Source: Takakia lepidozioides (lineage: Eukaryota > Streptophyta > Takakiopsida > Takakiales > Takakiaceae). From it: a stretch of DNA of 64,000 nucleotides. Below, piece after piece: positions 1 to 12,176 of the stretch. Below the pieces are notes generated by a model that did not search any database, was not told the DNA's origin, and saw only the letters and a list, made by a program, of their open reading frames with translations. The first letter of the stretch is position 1. The number at the start of each line of letters is the position of its first letter. The stretch spans positions 30,010,001-30,074,000 of the forward strand of contig CM060731.1 of assembly GCA_030704615.1 (NCBI GenBank). The letters run 5' to 3'. Made by a program: the position numbers and the translations under genes.

Positions 1-333
1 GCGTACAAGCAGGTACCTTCAGTATCAGCATTAGTTGCGATCCAAAATCGTAATCTGATTCGTGATGCAAGGATAACTTTCAAGTGCTCATGAATTTACA
101 TTTTCTTCTTCTGGATTCCAGCTCAAAGCCACTCTCTGGTCCTACGATAGGTGACAAATGTTCAGACTTGCTCATTTAAGACTACGTTGGAATGAAAACG
201 GGTAAGTGTGAACAAAGTAGGACACTGTAACATCTAGGGAAGCGCAACCTGTCTCCTCTGAATGACCCGACCGTATAATAGTATTCCAAGAAAAACACAG
301 AATCCATAGAAGGAGTTTATCGAATCGAATTAC

Positions 334-523
334 CAGGCAGGTCAGCTTTGAAGACATGAGAGTCTGCATTTTCAAGCCAATCTACACGCGTGTTGGCGAT
401 AGCGCGCGCATCCTCTGCAAACGAGCGAGCTGGTTCCTGGTCCCACAGCGCACCGGAGCCCGGCCACGACAATGGATCTCGCACACTGCCGAAGCGATTT
501 CCGAAGAAGGATGCCAGGGCCAT
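334..523 (-). CDS. Small heat-shock protein (HSP20), first exon, partial gene
   Basis: This is the N-terminal exon of a class I-like small heat-shock chaperone, about 63 residues from an ATG at 523. It begins MALASFF, contains the DPLSWP stretch, and ends in VFKADLPG, the usual entry to the alpha-crystallin domain. The exon ends in phase 1 at a GT donor (333-332), the same intron position as in its divergent partner at 1301. No exon encoding the alpha-crystallin domain is visible between 1 and 333, so the second exon lies left of the window or has been lost. Small HSPs act as ATP-independent holdases in the cytosol. The family call rests on similarity to the complete partner. Confidence 0.75.
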
Positions 524-1300
524 TTGACTGCGCTTGGTGCAAAGAAGTAAAATTCAAGGCTCGTCTGTAGAGAGGTCAAATCAGAATGACTTGAAATCAG
601 TTAGCGAGGTGCCCCTCCTTGTCCGGGTGCTTAAGTCCAAAGCACGACCCAGGAAGGAGAACTCTGAGCTCGATGCGTGCAGCAGCACGATGATGCATTC
701 CTGGGAGTGAAGATTATAATCGCAACGTAGAACGCCTCTTCTATATACTACTTCTGTGTCGGTTTCCTGCTCCTTCCTGACCTCTCTCTCAACCTCGAGT
801 GTCCTCTAGATCTCTCCAGACCTCTGCCGGCGCCATCGCCACACGACCAGCACGAAGCACACTCTGCAACTCTGCGCTCCCGACTCTTCTGAAACATAAC
901 AGAACGTTCATCCACCAGAAAGATCACGAGGCCTCGAAGATCTTGGATGATAACTCCAATATGGATGAGGCAATGCCAGACGGACGAACACTACGGGAGG
1001 GGCCCTCAACGAAGGGGTCGTCTCGTCGGGTGCTTTCCGGAAGCTTCTCGTTCTCCGACCGACGTACGCGACAGCATTTTGAGGTCTCTATAAAACGAGA
1101 AGACCCTGTGACCCTCATTTCACGCTCGTTCTATCAGGTCTTCAGTTCTTTCCATCTTCTCTAGAATTTTTTTGTGAAATTTCTCGGCGGACTTTGCCTA
1201 CTCCTTCACCTGTGATCGTGCAGTAGCTGTGGACTGATCGTCTTCTGTCCCTGCATTCTGAGTGTCAGAGTTTTGCTGAAGAAGATCTCGGACAGCATCG
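524..1300. promoter_or_regulatory. Shared divergent heat-shock promoter region
   Basis: This 777-bp gap separates two head-to-head small HSP genes. A perfect three-unit heat-shock element (TTC-nn-GAA-nn-TTC) lies at 1035-1047, and a TATAAAA box lies about 42 bp downstream at 1089-1095, in the right place for the plus-strand gene. A two-unit GAA-nn-TTC block is at 902-909. On the minus strand a TATATAG-like box near 742-749 could serve the gene at 523. HSF binding to such elements is established; use of this region in both directions is inferred. Confidence 0.7.
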
Positions 1301-1988
1301 ATGGCTCTTTCATTGTTCTTTGGGAACGACAACAGTGTTTATGATCCCGTCCTCATTCCTACCGTCTGGGACGTCTTCGAGAGTGCGCCATCCCGTGAGA
1401 TTGCTCGGAATGCAAAGGCTGTGGCGAGTGCGCAGATCGACTGGCGTGAGACTCCCGAGGCACAAATCTTCAAAGCTGATCTTCCCGGTCTAAATTTCTG
1501 TTCAGATGCTCTCGTCCTGTTCTGTGCTTCAGATGAAAGTAAATAATGTCTCCAGAATTTGGCAAATGTTGGTCATCACTGGGGGGTGAATGGAGGAGTG
1601 CATTCGGTATATATCTAATTCGACTGATTGTTCCGGTAAAGTGAACTAAAATTATTCTCGAATTCTGAAAGAGAGGAAGTCGTTGAAGTTTCTTAAAGGT
1701 TGTGCACATTGTGATGGATCAGGTCTGAAGAGGGAGGAGATCAAAGTGCAAATGGTGGACGGACGTACACTGGAAATCAGTGGAGAGAGGACGGAGGAGG
1801 AGGTGCAGAAGGGAGACAAATGGCACCGCGTTGAGCGGTCCCGGGGTAGCTTTCTGCGCCGGTTCCGCCTGCCAGAGAACGCCAATGCGGACGCAGTGAC
1901 CGCACAAGTAGAGAATGGCGTGCTTACTGTTACCGTCCCCAAACTTACCAAACCAAAGGCTGAGACCCGCCAGATCCAGATCTCCTGA
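1301..1988 (+). CDS. Small heat-shock protein (HSP20), class I-like, two exons
   Basis: Exon 1 (1301-1487) starts at an ATG and encodes MALSLFFG through FKADLPG. Exon 2 (1723-1988) starts GLKREEIKVQM and encodes the whole alpha-crystallin domain, including the GSFLRRFRLP segment and the consensus II stretch NGVLTVTVPK, ending RQIQIS. The phase-1 junction restores DLPGLKREE, the canonical family sequence. The product is about 151 residues, normal for cytosolic class I small HSPs, which form oligomers that hold unfolding proteins. The donor GTCTAA is weak but no other site keeps the frame. Plant class I genes usually lack introns, so the intron is unusual. A heat-shock element and TATA box lie upstream. 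Confidence 0.88.
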
Positions 1989-2578
1989 GATACTTCCCCG
2001 ATGACAGCATTCGTACTACTTCCAAATCGCTGGACAAATTTCGAGAAATCTGATGGTTTCCCGTGGACCCACATTGCAGCGTCCTTTCCATGTCGATCGC
2101 CGGCCTCGAAGCCACCACAAATAGATCCGATTGGGCTTCCAGTGTATGATGTGATGCGACTACAGCAACGAATAGCTGTTAGCTATGTACTCGATGTGTG
2201 TCAAGAGCGCGGTTGGAATGCGATCAAGATGCCCAAAACGTGCTTCACTGTGTCGGTCACGAGTACCGGTCTCCCCACCGGTGCAATCCTCCCACTTGAG
2301 GAGGTTCTCTGTACTTTGAATGCTAAGGTCTGAAAGCTAAGGTCTGTAGACTCATTCGTCACACTGTAGTGTAAGTGATTCAAGTAACTCCAACCATCTA
2401 CTTCTCGACACCCACGGAAGAAAAGGTCTTTCATTTGTTTCTTTCAATGTAGATCAGTACATGAGGAGGCAGGAAAACTCAGTAGAAACCGCGTAGTAAG
2501 AATATTTGCCATATGTATTTGCGAAGTTTAAAAGCAAAAGTTGGAAACAGACAGTTCATTGACTGGCAACTGAGTTCA

Positions 2579-2606
2579 GCTCTCTCTCTCTCTCTCTCTC
2601 TCTCAC
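2579..2606. repeat. CT microsatellite
   Basis: A run of CT dinucleotides lies in the intergenic stretch after the small HSP gene. No coding signal is seen between 1989 and 2974. Confidence 0.9.
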
Positions 2607-2974
2607 AGTTAATTAGCCATCCAAACACAGTCACCTAACACACCACCGGAACGCAACGGAATCTACCATTGTAAGAGGCATCAGGCCACAACACCCTGAG
2701 ACACTTCAACATCTGCTCATAAGATATTCTTGTTGACCTGCCTTCAGAGTAACTTGGCTTACCTGAACTGAAATCTTCTCTCAAATTTCATGTCACACGA
2801 GCTTTGCTTGTGACCATAGAACTCAGCCATCTGCGAAGCTTGGCGCTACCATACATTGCCACAACACCCTGTGCTCAAAAGATGTTCTCGTTGACCTGAA
2901 ATCTTCTCTCAAATTTTATGCCCCACGAGTTCAAAATTTCAAATTCACATGTCTCATGTGAAGGCATGTCGGAG

Positions 2975-3871
2975 CTAATATCTATGCCGTGTCAGGTGAG
3001 ATGATATGGTCATTTCCTCACCAGGCATAGCATAATCGGATAGCAACTTACCATCCCTCATGATTCTGTGAAAGAACATGAAAGAGCACTCATGATTAAT
3101 ACCTTCGGCGAGATAATACACCTCCTTGAGGGCCTTCACCGTCACATCTAGTGATGCTACCTCCCAGTGGAATATAGAGCCGAAGAACGGATTTCTCACT
3201 GTGACAGTAGTCGCTAATCCCTTCACCGATCCGCTCAAGATTTTTCCAATTTCTTCCCCATTCACTTTGTAAGTAGGCTGAAGCCTGCATTGGAAGACTT
3301 GTATCCTTCTCGTGCGAGCCTCACTTCGGACTCGATGTCGGGCAGCTGAGATGTCGCTCTCGAAAACCTGAAGGGTGTAACCGGGGATGACGATTGCTAA
3401 GACAGTGTGATGTGACGCTTGAATCAAGTTTTCCAGTACGCTGCGATACTCTCCTCCACGATCCTGGAACTCCAATCCCTGCAGCAGCCCAGGGTCATCA
3501 TGGTGAGCTTGCTGCTGTTCTTCCTGATCCTCAAAAGTGTGATGCCTTACGCCTATGACGATGTTGAAGAGCCCTTGGTCGACGTGATCCTCTAGATCGC
3601 CCCCTGTCGTGTGCTTGCGAAGGTGGCTCGTGCTCCGCTCTGCGCCCTCATGCAAATCTAAGCCAGGGTGGAGTTCATATGGGTTGTGCTGTGTGGCATT
3701 CATGTAGGTCTTAAGAATCTTCTTGCCAACCTTGCAAGCCTGGTCCCATGTGAGGTCCCCATGCAGGCCAGAGATAGCGAATACCCCATTTGTGTTAATG
3801 ATTGCGTTTTGCACTGGCAGCAGCCACTCGTCCGAGGCATCACCGATAGGAACGACAGGGAGCTGCTTCAT
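2975..3871 (-). CDS. 2OG-Fe(II) oxygenase-like protein with C-terminal ubiquitin-like domain
   Basis: A 298-residue single-exon frame starts at an ATG at 3871. The N-terminus (LPVVPIGD, then GVFAISGLHG) resembles the N-terminal domain of isopenicillin-N-synthase-type dioxygenases. H96-V-D98 in the EDHVDQGLFNIVI context and H179 in ARHRVRS fit the HxD...H iron site, followed by an RRIQVF strand where the oxoglutarate-binding arginine would lie. The last 95 residues look like a ubiquitin fold: TTVTVRNP as strand 1, DVTVKALKEV as the helix, and RIMRDGKLLSDYAMPGEEM matching the ubiquitin strand and loop region. There is no terminal di-glycine. The substrate is unknown. A 5' exon may exist upstream of 3871. 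The oxygenase call is moderate and the ubiquitin-like call is by motif only. Confidence 0.5.
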   Translation of the reverse strand: MKQLPVVPIGDASDEWLLPVQNAIINTNGVFAISGLHGDLTWDQACKVGKKILKTYMNATQHNPYELHPGLDLHEGAERSTSHLRKHTTGGDLEDHVDQGLFNIVIGVRHHTFEDQEEQQQAHHDDPGLLQGLEFQDRGGEYRSVLENLIQASHHTVLAIVIPGYTLQVFESDISAARHRVRSEARTRRIQVFQCRLQPTYKVNGEEIGKILSGSVKGLATTVTVRNPFFGSIFHWEVASLDVTVKALKEVYYLAEGINHECSFMFFHRIMRDGKLLSDYAMPGEEMTISSHLTRHRY

Positions 3872-6800
3872 CTTTGCTCTCTTGCGAAACCAATCAACCT
3901 TCCACTCACTTCCGAAACAATATTACTATCAAGTCTGGGATGCAGTGAAAACTGGCCTACCTCGGTATAGAAATGAGAGAAGAGACAAGTGAAGGCTGCA
4001 CAAGACCGAAATTCGTAGCACTCTCCGACACACCGCGTTTTATTCTTCTTCTTTGCCAGTGTTGTTTGGAGGAATTCCTTGAAACAAAGCAAAGAAAAAA
4101 CTGTAAAATTCTGGGGGTAGGGGGCGTGATGGAGAGCCTTCATCCCGACATCTCCGTGAATTGATTGCGCCCCCAAGCTATCTTCGATCACCGCCATGGC
4201 AGTAATCATGGGCGTGATCAAACTATTATGAGTCGCCCAGCGTAGCCGCCACCTTTACCACCACCAGCTGCGCCGCTAACAAACGATCTACCAAGGCAAT
4301 CCCGGCCTTGATTCTCAGCCTACTTTCAATGTACCGTTTGCCTCTCAGCCAAGGATTGCAAAGATTCTGTCAGTTCTAGAATCACAATCTCCCCGCGAGT
4401 AAGCATCCCTTCACTTTGGGTAGGCTAAACTAGCTCGTGAATTCAGATACTCTGCATCTTGCAATCCAACCAGGTATGTCCATTTTTTAATACCAGACTG
4501 GTCCTGGTATGAAGGGTCCCAGCCCTTTTCCATACCAGGCTGGTATAGGTATCTAGACAGGTGCGAGCAACTTGGGTATGAATCTGGTATGAGTTAGGTA
4601 GTTGTATTTAGGGCTGTCGTGTTTAGGTTTCATTGGAGGGACCCGGTGGAAGGAGCCAGCATAAAAATTGAGGCATGCCACTATTTGCACCCTGCGCACG
4701 GTATTCTTTAGTAAAAGGCGAAAGAATAGTTCTCTGCGCTGAGCAAACGGCTAGAGAGACAAAATTTGGAAGGCAAGGGTTATATAGGACTCATCCATCA
4801 AGATGTCTGCAATCGATATGGGATAAATATCTGGCTATAATTTTCCAACATTGCAGGCATCCTAAGGTGTTGTTAAAATGTAAAGGGATGATTTTGTGGG
4901 CTGCATCGGCCTCGCAATGAAATGCTCATGTCGCTATGAGGCGAGGACTGTGTTAATACTGCTTGTTTCCTCTTGCAAGCTTTGTGGTTGTTACTGAGAA
5001 GGCTCGCCATGTGCTTGCCAACCCGACCTTTTTAGGCGAAATAAAGCCAGAAAGCACCAAAAACAATTGGCCCCCACACCCCTATGCCAAGAAAAAAAGG
5101 CAAAAATAAAAAATTTCGCCATATAGTGGCGGTTCCCTTGGGCAGCTGGTGCCAGAAAGCACCGGGGAACCCACACATTTCGCCTGGGAACTAGGCCCTT
5201 ACGGCCCATCACACCAAGAATCAGCATGATTCGCCACCTGCACCTATCGCCAGGCAGTAGCCATATTGCACATACATATGTAGCCATATTGTAGCCATTT
5301 ATCGTAGCCATGCCATATTGCACCGTCCAATCGCCACATTGCATACCTGTAGCCAGGTAGGATCCAGGTGGACATTGTACAAGTCACCACCTCTGCACTT
5401 AATCCCCAAAAAAAATCGCAACCTCCATACCTAGGCAGAAATGAAATAAAAAGGGCTGGTGGTTGGTGTAGGGTAGGGTAGGCATACCTAGGTGGGTATC
5501 AATCGGAAAGGGGGAGCCCCAGCATGACACAGGCCTACATTCTTCTCCAATTCTCAAAACATTCTCCTCATTTTGTGAGTAATTAATAGTGGATTCATTT
5601 GGGAGAAGGCAAACAAGAGAGTGACTCTACTTGGAACCGAAGTTTACTTATACGGTAGGCAGAAGAGTGACTCAAGGCACAACACATTGTCTAAAGAATG
5701 TAAAGCCGATTGAAGACAAGAACTACCTAATTAGATTGTATGTACTCATAAGATGTTTGTTTGGAATAGGAAAGCTCTTAGACTTCCCCTCTATGACGGG
5801 TCTTTCCCCTTTTCTCGCATCACTTCATGTTCGATTTTTCAAAATATGTTTAGAAACTAAATGGTCACCTAGCCTATTGTTCCTTGAAAACTGTTTAAGG
5901 GGATTTGGTAGATTAACAAGCCAATCTGAGAAAGTTTGGCTTCAGAATACATTATAAGGCTTGATGAGAAACCTAGAATGGTACATTACAAGACCTCTTA
6001 GATCCTTTACTTCAAGAACAATGATTCTTTACATGGCATGAAGGCGATACACATCACAATCTCAGCGAACTTGACATAATTGATAAACAATTGCTATTAC
6101 AGAAAGCAATTGAACAAACATTAGCTACAAGAAAATGTGTCGGATTGAAGTTGTCGAAACGCCTCCGGATCATTGTTAATCTGGAATCGTAAAACAAAAG
6201 TGACAAAGTTGGGATAGAAGAAAAGAAGAGGAAGACAAAGAATACACATACAAAGTAGTTGAATAAACTAGACCTCGAGTCTAATATATGGTTCCAAGAT
6301 TCCAGCTCCATTTTCTAATTCATTAGATAGGTATCTGACAAAAGAAACACACAATTACTTCCTTTCCAAATACTTCTCTCTTTCCCAACCCACTAGAGAT
6401 TTAATGATGCTCCACAACCGATTGAAAGCATTTGACTACATCACTACAATTTCAACTTTTTCAAGAACTCTACAAAATTCTCCATTTGTTATCTTGTACC
6501 GTAGCCTCACAAGTTGGACAAAAGTTTGCCCGATAATTTTTTCTTTTTCTTGGAATTGTTGGGCAATATCACATAATTGGGCAATCCAATTATGAAGTTT
6601 ATATTGATGCAATATAAGATGCAATAGTTGATGTCAGGTGGAGTAAGAATACAAGTTCTCAATCTGATATATGTGGAGCTCAAGGATGATTGAGGAACTA
6701 TGGAGATGTATGTTGTTGTGTGCCGTATCTCTCTAGGAATCCACTTGTCAATGATACAAATAAAATTTTATATAAACTAAACTGACATCATGTAGAATGG

Positions 6801-8500
6801 TGGTTTAATACGTACTTGTCTAGAAACTTGTATGTCTAGAAACTTGTATACACCATAAGTGCAAGACTACTTTCCCAATTACAAAAACAAAGAGACAATT
6901 GTATATTTGAAAATTCACTATATTTAAAAGTATTCAAAATTAAGTGTTAAAATAAGTTAACTCTAGATTGGGGTCTAAAACCATACACTTTGAACTATTT
7001 CAAGTTCTTCCTAAATACATATCAAAGAGATATAAATACAATTCATCGTCCTTAGTCCACATGAACTATGTACATAATTCTTGTTCATTGCTATGATATT
7101 TGTGACATTCATACTTAAAAATTTGTCGGTAGCTAGAACAAACTATTGTTTTTCAAGAGGGGTGCTTGTCAACTGAAGGACCTTTGGAAACCCCCCTCCG
7201 TCCCATCGGCTTGGAAGAGGCCCCTCGGGTGCGTGACCCCATAATCCACATTGGACTTTATTCAACTGTCAAACTAAGTTGTTGCAGAGCCCAAAGGTTG
7301 GGAAATTGTATCAAATGGCGTGAAGAGATTTTGTCCATCATTAAGTTCTTGGGCTTCTTGTATTCCAGATTTTTCTTATGGCTCTTGGCAGGAGTGGTTG
7401 TCTGTGCAAACTCGCGGCTGCCAAGTCTTGACTTGATACTGAACTGGCTACTGGAACATCTGCAAGCACTGGCCATAGTATGCTTGTGAAACATGAGATG
7501 AGTGGTGGTCTGATGAGCTATATATCGACATTTAACGATGCTGTTTAGTGTACATGTACTGTTAGCCCATCACATGTTACTACAGAAAAATCCCCATGTC
7601 TTGATGTGATCATGCAGGTGCTGGAGAGAATTTACCAGTTCGAAGAGAGGTCACTGTTACTTGGTGGAACAAAGTTGATAATCAAAGTCTAGTCAAGGTA
7701 TTCTCATCACTGCAATCATGCACTTTGTTGGTCTTTATCTCGTGAGACTTCTCTCCCTGGTATAGTTGGAACCTCTGTTCTTTAGTCTTCTGTGATTTTC
7801 AGCTTAGCGTCTTCTGATTTGATAAGGGGCAGGTGTACTCCTCTGTCAAAAAACGGAAGATGGTTGTGAGGTAGTGATATCCAGCAACGACTTTACGATC
7901 AATACAATACTGCAAAGCTTGTTTCTCGAGTGCCTCACTGCCAGTGGAACTTCTAGGTTCATGTACACCTAAAAATTAAGTCCCACATCTATCTTCATGG
8001 ATTCCTCAGAACTGGTTCTCTAGCTTCAGGCAAGAATACATGTCATCTCTTAGGTGCAGCCTGAACACAGGTTGGTTCAGCTTATTAGTCAGCGAAGCTC
8101 AACATACCAAGTGAGTTGTGGAAGATATATGTGTGGCTTAAATATGTTCTCACACCATCCAGTGTGCTGGTGTGCAGGTGCAACCCTTCATAGGGCAGCC
8201 ACATAAGATACATATACACCTGGCGGCACTTGTGCATCCCCACCTTGGGATCTCATTCTATAAGAGATGGTCATGACCTGTCCAGTGATTGCGATCTTGG
8301 GTTGTGGATTCGTCGTATCAGTTTTTAAATGTGGCATCTTAATGATCCATTCTGAAACCATTTGGGGTGGACATTGAGCCCAGTGTTTGTACATCCGGTA
8401 CCGTTAATATATGGTGGATGCATTTAAGGTGATAGTACAAGGGGTACATTACACTAAACAAACTTTGCGCTAACAAATGAGGATGGTTCATTGTAAACAG
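3872..8500. other. Gene-poor AT-rich intergenic region
   Basis: No convincing gene is seen. The short open frames have no recognisable motifs. Around 4480-4560 there are imperfect inverted copies of a TACCAG-CTGGTA theme, and 5260-5340 holds several short CATATTGTAGCC-like repeats. From 6000 to 7150 the sequence is strongly AT-rich. A possible small exon, bounded by AG and GT and open in more than one frame, lies near 7620-7695; it was not assigned. Confidence 0.5.
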
Positions 8501-10796
8501 GTGACCCTCTGTATGTTGGCGGGGGCAGATGGCGAGCAGATTTTACAACTGGGGTCAGCAGCCTTCAGAAGCAGCTAGATCCTGCCGAGGTTGGGCAAGT
8601 TTCTGGCACGGGTGGGGATGTGAGGACATTATGTAAGGCAGGACAACAAAAGAGGCGATTCAGATTTTAAACCAACAGGGCATTTGGTCAGACTCCAATA
8701 CTTATGTCTTTATCTTGCAGCAGTGCATCAACATGAAAGCCCTAGCAGAGGGCAAGCAGGTGCATGCCCACATTGTCCAGAGTGACGTCAAGCTTAACAT
8801 CATTGTACTTAACGCACTTATTAACATGTATGCCAAGTGTGGGAGTGTAGTGGATGCACGCCAAGTGCTCAACAAAATGCCTGCACGAGATGTGTTTACG
8901 TGGACTTCAATGATTGGTGGGTATGCGAAGCATGGGTATGGTAGGGAGGCTTTGGAAATCTATGAGCAAATGAGATGGGAATCCATCGCTCCTAACAAAG
9001 TCACTTTCATTTGCATTCTCAAGGCATGTGCCAACTTAGGGACCCTCAAAAAGGGCAAGAAGGTCCATGGTGACCTCATTCAAGCTGGAATACTGCCAGA
9101 TATCATTCTGGAAACCGTCCTTGTGGACATGTATGCAAAATGCAGAAGCATGAAGAATGCCCGTGAAGTGTTTGATAACATGGCTAAACGAGATGTAGTC
9201 TCATGGAATTGTATGATCGCAGGATATGCTCAGCATGGATGCAGTAGGAAGGCTTTTGACATCTATGAGCAAATGATGCGGGAAGGGGTAACACCCACCA
9301 AGGTCACTTTCATTTCTGTTCTCAATGCAGGTGCCGCCCTGGGGGGCCTCGAAAAGGTGAAAGAGGTCCATGCCAACATCATCAAAGCTGGAGTTGTGCC
9401 AGATACCATTCTGGACACTGCCCTTGTTTATGTGTATTCTGAATGCAGGAGCATGAAGGATGCGCGTCAAGTTTTTGAGAGTATGACTCAACTTAATGTG
9501 GTCTCGTGGAGTGCCATGATTGCAGGTTATGCCCGTCATGGGTGTGGAGGTGAAGCTTTAAAGATGTATGAGGAAATGCAACAGGAAGGGGTGACACCCA
9601 ACAGGGTGACATTCATTTCCGTTCTCAAGGCGTGTGCCAGCCTAGAAACCCTGGAAAACGGCAAAGAAGTCCATGCTGACATTGTCAATGCTGGAATCAA
9701 ACCCGATGTCATGCTGGAGACTGCCCTTGCTGCCAATTGTGGGAGTATAAAGGATGCATGTCAAGTGTTCAACAATATGGCTCAACGAAATGTGATCTCA
9801 TGGAGTGCAATGATTGCAGGATATGCTCAGCATGGGTTCGGCAGGGACGCTTTGGAGATGTATGAGCAAATGATATGGGAAGGAGTGACACCCGACAAGG
9901 TCACTTTCATTTCCGTTCTCAAGACGTGTGCCAGCCTAGAAGCCCTGGGAAAGGGCAAAGAGGTCCATGCTGACATTGTCAAAGCTGGAATTGTGCCAGA
10001 TAGCATTCTGGAACTGCCCTTGCTAAGATGTATGCCAGATGTGGGAGTGTGAAGGATGCACGTCAGGTGTTCGACAATGTCTATACGAGATACAGTCTCA
10101 TGGAACATGATGATCACAGGGTATGCTCAGCATGGGTGTGCTAGGGAGGCTGTTGGGCTGTATGTGCAAATGCTACGGGAAGGGGTGACTCCCAACAAGG
10201 TAACATTCATTGGAGTTCTCAATGCCTGTGCCAGCCTGGCAGACCTAGAGAAGGGCCAAGTGGTCCATGCTGACATCATCAGAGCTGGATTCATGCCAGA
10301 TAACAGTGTGGACACTGCCCTTATTGCAGCTGGCAGGTGGGAGGATACAGTGGTGAGAAAAATGAAGGACAGAGGTGTCAGAAAAGAGGCAGGGCGTAGC
10401 TGCATTGACGTGGACAACCAGGTGCATACATTTGTTGTAGAAGACAACTCACACCCACAAATTAAGGAAATTCATTCAGAGCTGAGGAGGTTGTATGGAC
10501 AGATGAAGGAGGCCGGATATGTGCCTGACACGCGCTTTGTATTGCATGACATAAAGGAGGAGCGAAAAGAAATTTCTCTTTGCTACCACAGCGAGAAGCT
10601 AGCCATTGGTTTTGGGCTGATCAGCATGCCCCCTGGGATGCCAATTCGTGTCATCAAGAACCTTCGGGTATGCGGTGACTGCCACACTGCCAGCAAGTTC
10701 ATCTCGAGAATTGTTGGGCGAGCAGTTATAGTACGTGATGCCAACCGCTTTCACCACTTCCAAAGATGGGGCTTGTTCTTGTGGTGATTACTGGTG
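8501..10796 (+). pseudogene. PLS-class PPR-DYW RNA-editing protein gene, decayed
   Basis: Pentatricopeptide repeats of the P-L-S type run from about 8700 (motifs such as NMYAKCGS, DVFTWTSMIGGYAKHG and APNKVTFICILKAC). They are followed by an E/DYW C-terminus with the cytidine-deaminase signatures [10 protein letters not shown] and [12 protein letters not shown]. Such proteins edit C to U in organelle transcripts. The reading frame begins after an AG acceptor at 8500. It is broken in four places: one base missing near 8651; one base missing near 10015 with two more missing near 10070, which together restore the frame; and one extra C at 10760-10761, after which the terminal SCGDYW can be read, ending at 10796. 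In addition, TALIAAGRW near 10320 joins a repeat directly to the E+ region, so about 150 residues of repeats and E domain appear deleted. The gene is probably non-functional. Confidence 0.85.
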
Positions 10797-12176
10797 AAGA
10801 TATCCACATTCAAAAAGGATGGAAGTGTGTTGTTTCAGACGCGACAGTGGAACTGCGTGATTTTCCATTATTTCTCCAAGCAACAAGTGAAGTTGAAAGG
10901 AAGAATTTGTGCCATTAAATGCAGCAGGAAGTTATGCACTTTTTGTGAGCTGCCCGTGTTAATCATTAGGTCTTAAGTATGACCTTGGACAGCTGCAATG
11001 GAGTGGCAGAAAATCCCTTTTCAGAAAAGTTGTTGACAGATCATAAGGAAGCGGAGGCATGAAGAAACCCTTTTGTATGGGATTACTAAAGTCTTGCAAA
11101 AAGGAAGGATTGAACAGGATCATACACGCACACAGCTATATTTTTATTTCTTAACTTCTATTCACTGGTATCACAATGGTAGTCCGGCTCTGAAAAATGG
11201 GAAAAGGTAAAAAAGGGCCCATCTCCGAAAGGAGGCAGGTAGCCATCTGGTGATGTGGCTCTTCCATACCCGGGGTTGGGGCGGAGTCCTCTCACCTGGC
11301 TCCCAATGGTATCAATGAGCTCCTCATGGCACTCCATTCAGACAGATTTGTTGGCTCTTCCTTAAGGAGACCATGCATCAATTGTTCTCTCCTGATGTAC
11401 CTTTCCCACTTAATCCTACCTATCAAGGTAATACCTTCCCTAATAGATAGTCATTTACAGTAGACTCTAGATTTTTATCCGCCTGTTGTTACCCATAACT
11501 TGGCAGAGTGCTATAATTTCACTGTATTCAGTTCCCCTCACTTGTATTATTATATCCACATGTTGGCGCCACATATCTGCAGACATTAAAGTTATCCGTT
11601 AAGTGACCAGCCCTTCCGCCCCTTAATACATCCCCACTATAACTAAGTTATACCTCTCCTCCGCACTTTGGGCGTATCCAGGAAGTCATGCAGACACATT
11701 ATCATAACCAAAACTAGGGCCGGCAGCGAGGCCACGCAGAGGGGGACACACGTGTACTCCTTAAAGTCTGGGGGTATTCTCCTTAAATCAGCGTGGGCCC
11801 CGCCCCAGCCTCATGCCCACAGCAGAATGTGTCACAATCCAGATCTCAGTTCCATGATGAAGAAACTTCAACTTGCAGTCCATCTCACTTAAAACAGAGT
11901 TTATTTGCTACAGTATGGCAGATTCCATTTTCCGTGCAACTTGAATAGAACTTCTTAGAACTTGAAGACATTCATGTCCATGTCGTCTCCTAAACAGGGT
12001 AGACGATTTAACCTCAATGTTTACATAATCAACAAGACCCCTGAAGACTCGGGTTGTGTCTGATGAAGCCTCTAAGAATCGTTACAACTAAACCTGGACT
12101 ACTCAAATTACTAACCCCATAGCACTAATTTACACTCCAAACCTTACCAGGCAAGATGTTGCACCTCGGGAGCACA
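10797..12176. other. Intergenic region
   Basis: This stretch separates the PPR pseudogene from the 3' end of the SINE-like gene. No coding region, tRNA or mobile-element signature was seen. The last few hundred bases next to 12176 probably include the 3' UTR of the minus-strand gene. Confidence 0.4.

Noticed and set aside
3868-4221. 117-residue frame upstream of the oxygenase-like gene
   Set aside because: It is in another frame, has no motifs, and ends just at the start of the better-supported gene; it may be leader or intron.
7620-7695. Candidate small exon flanked by AG and GT
   Set aside because: It is open in more than one frame and has no partner exons or recognisable domain.
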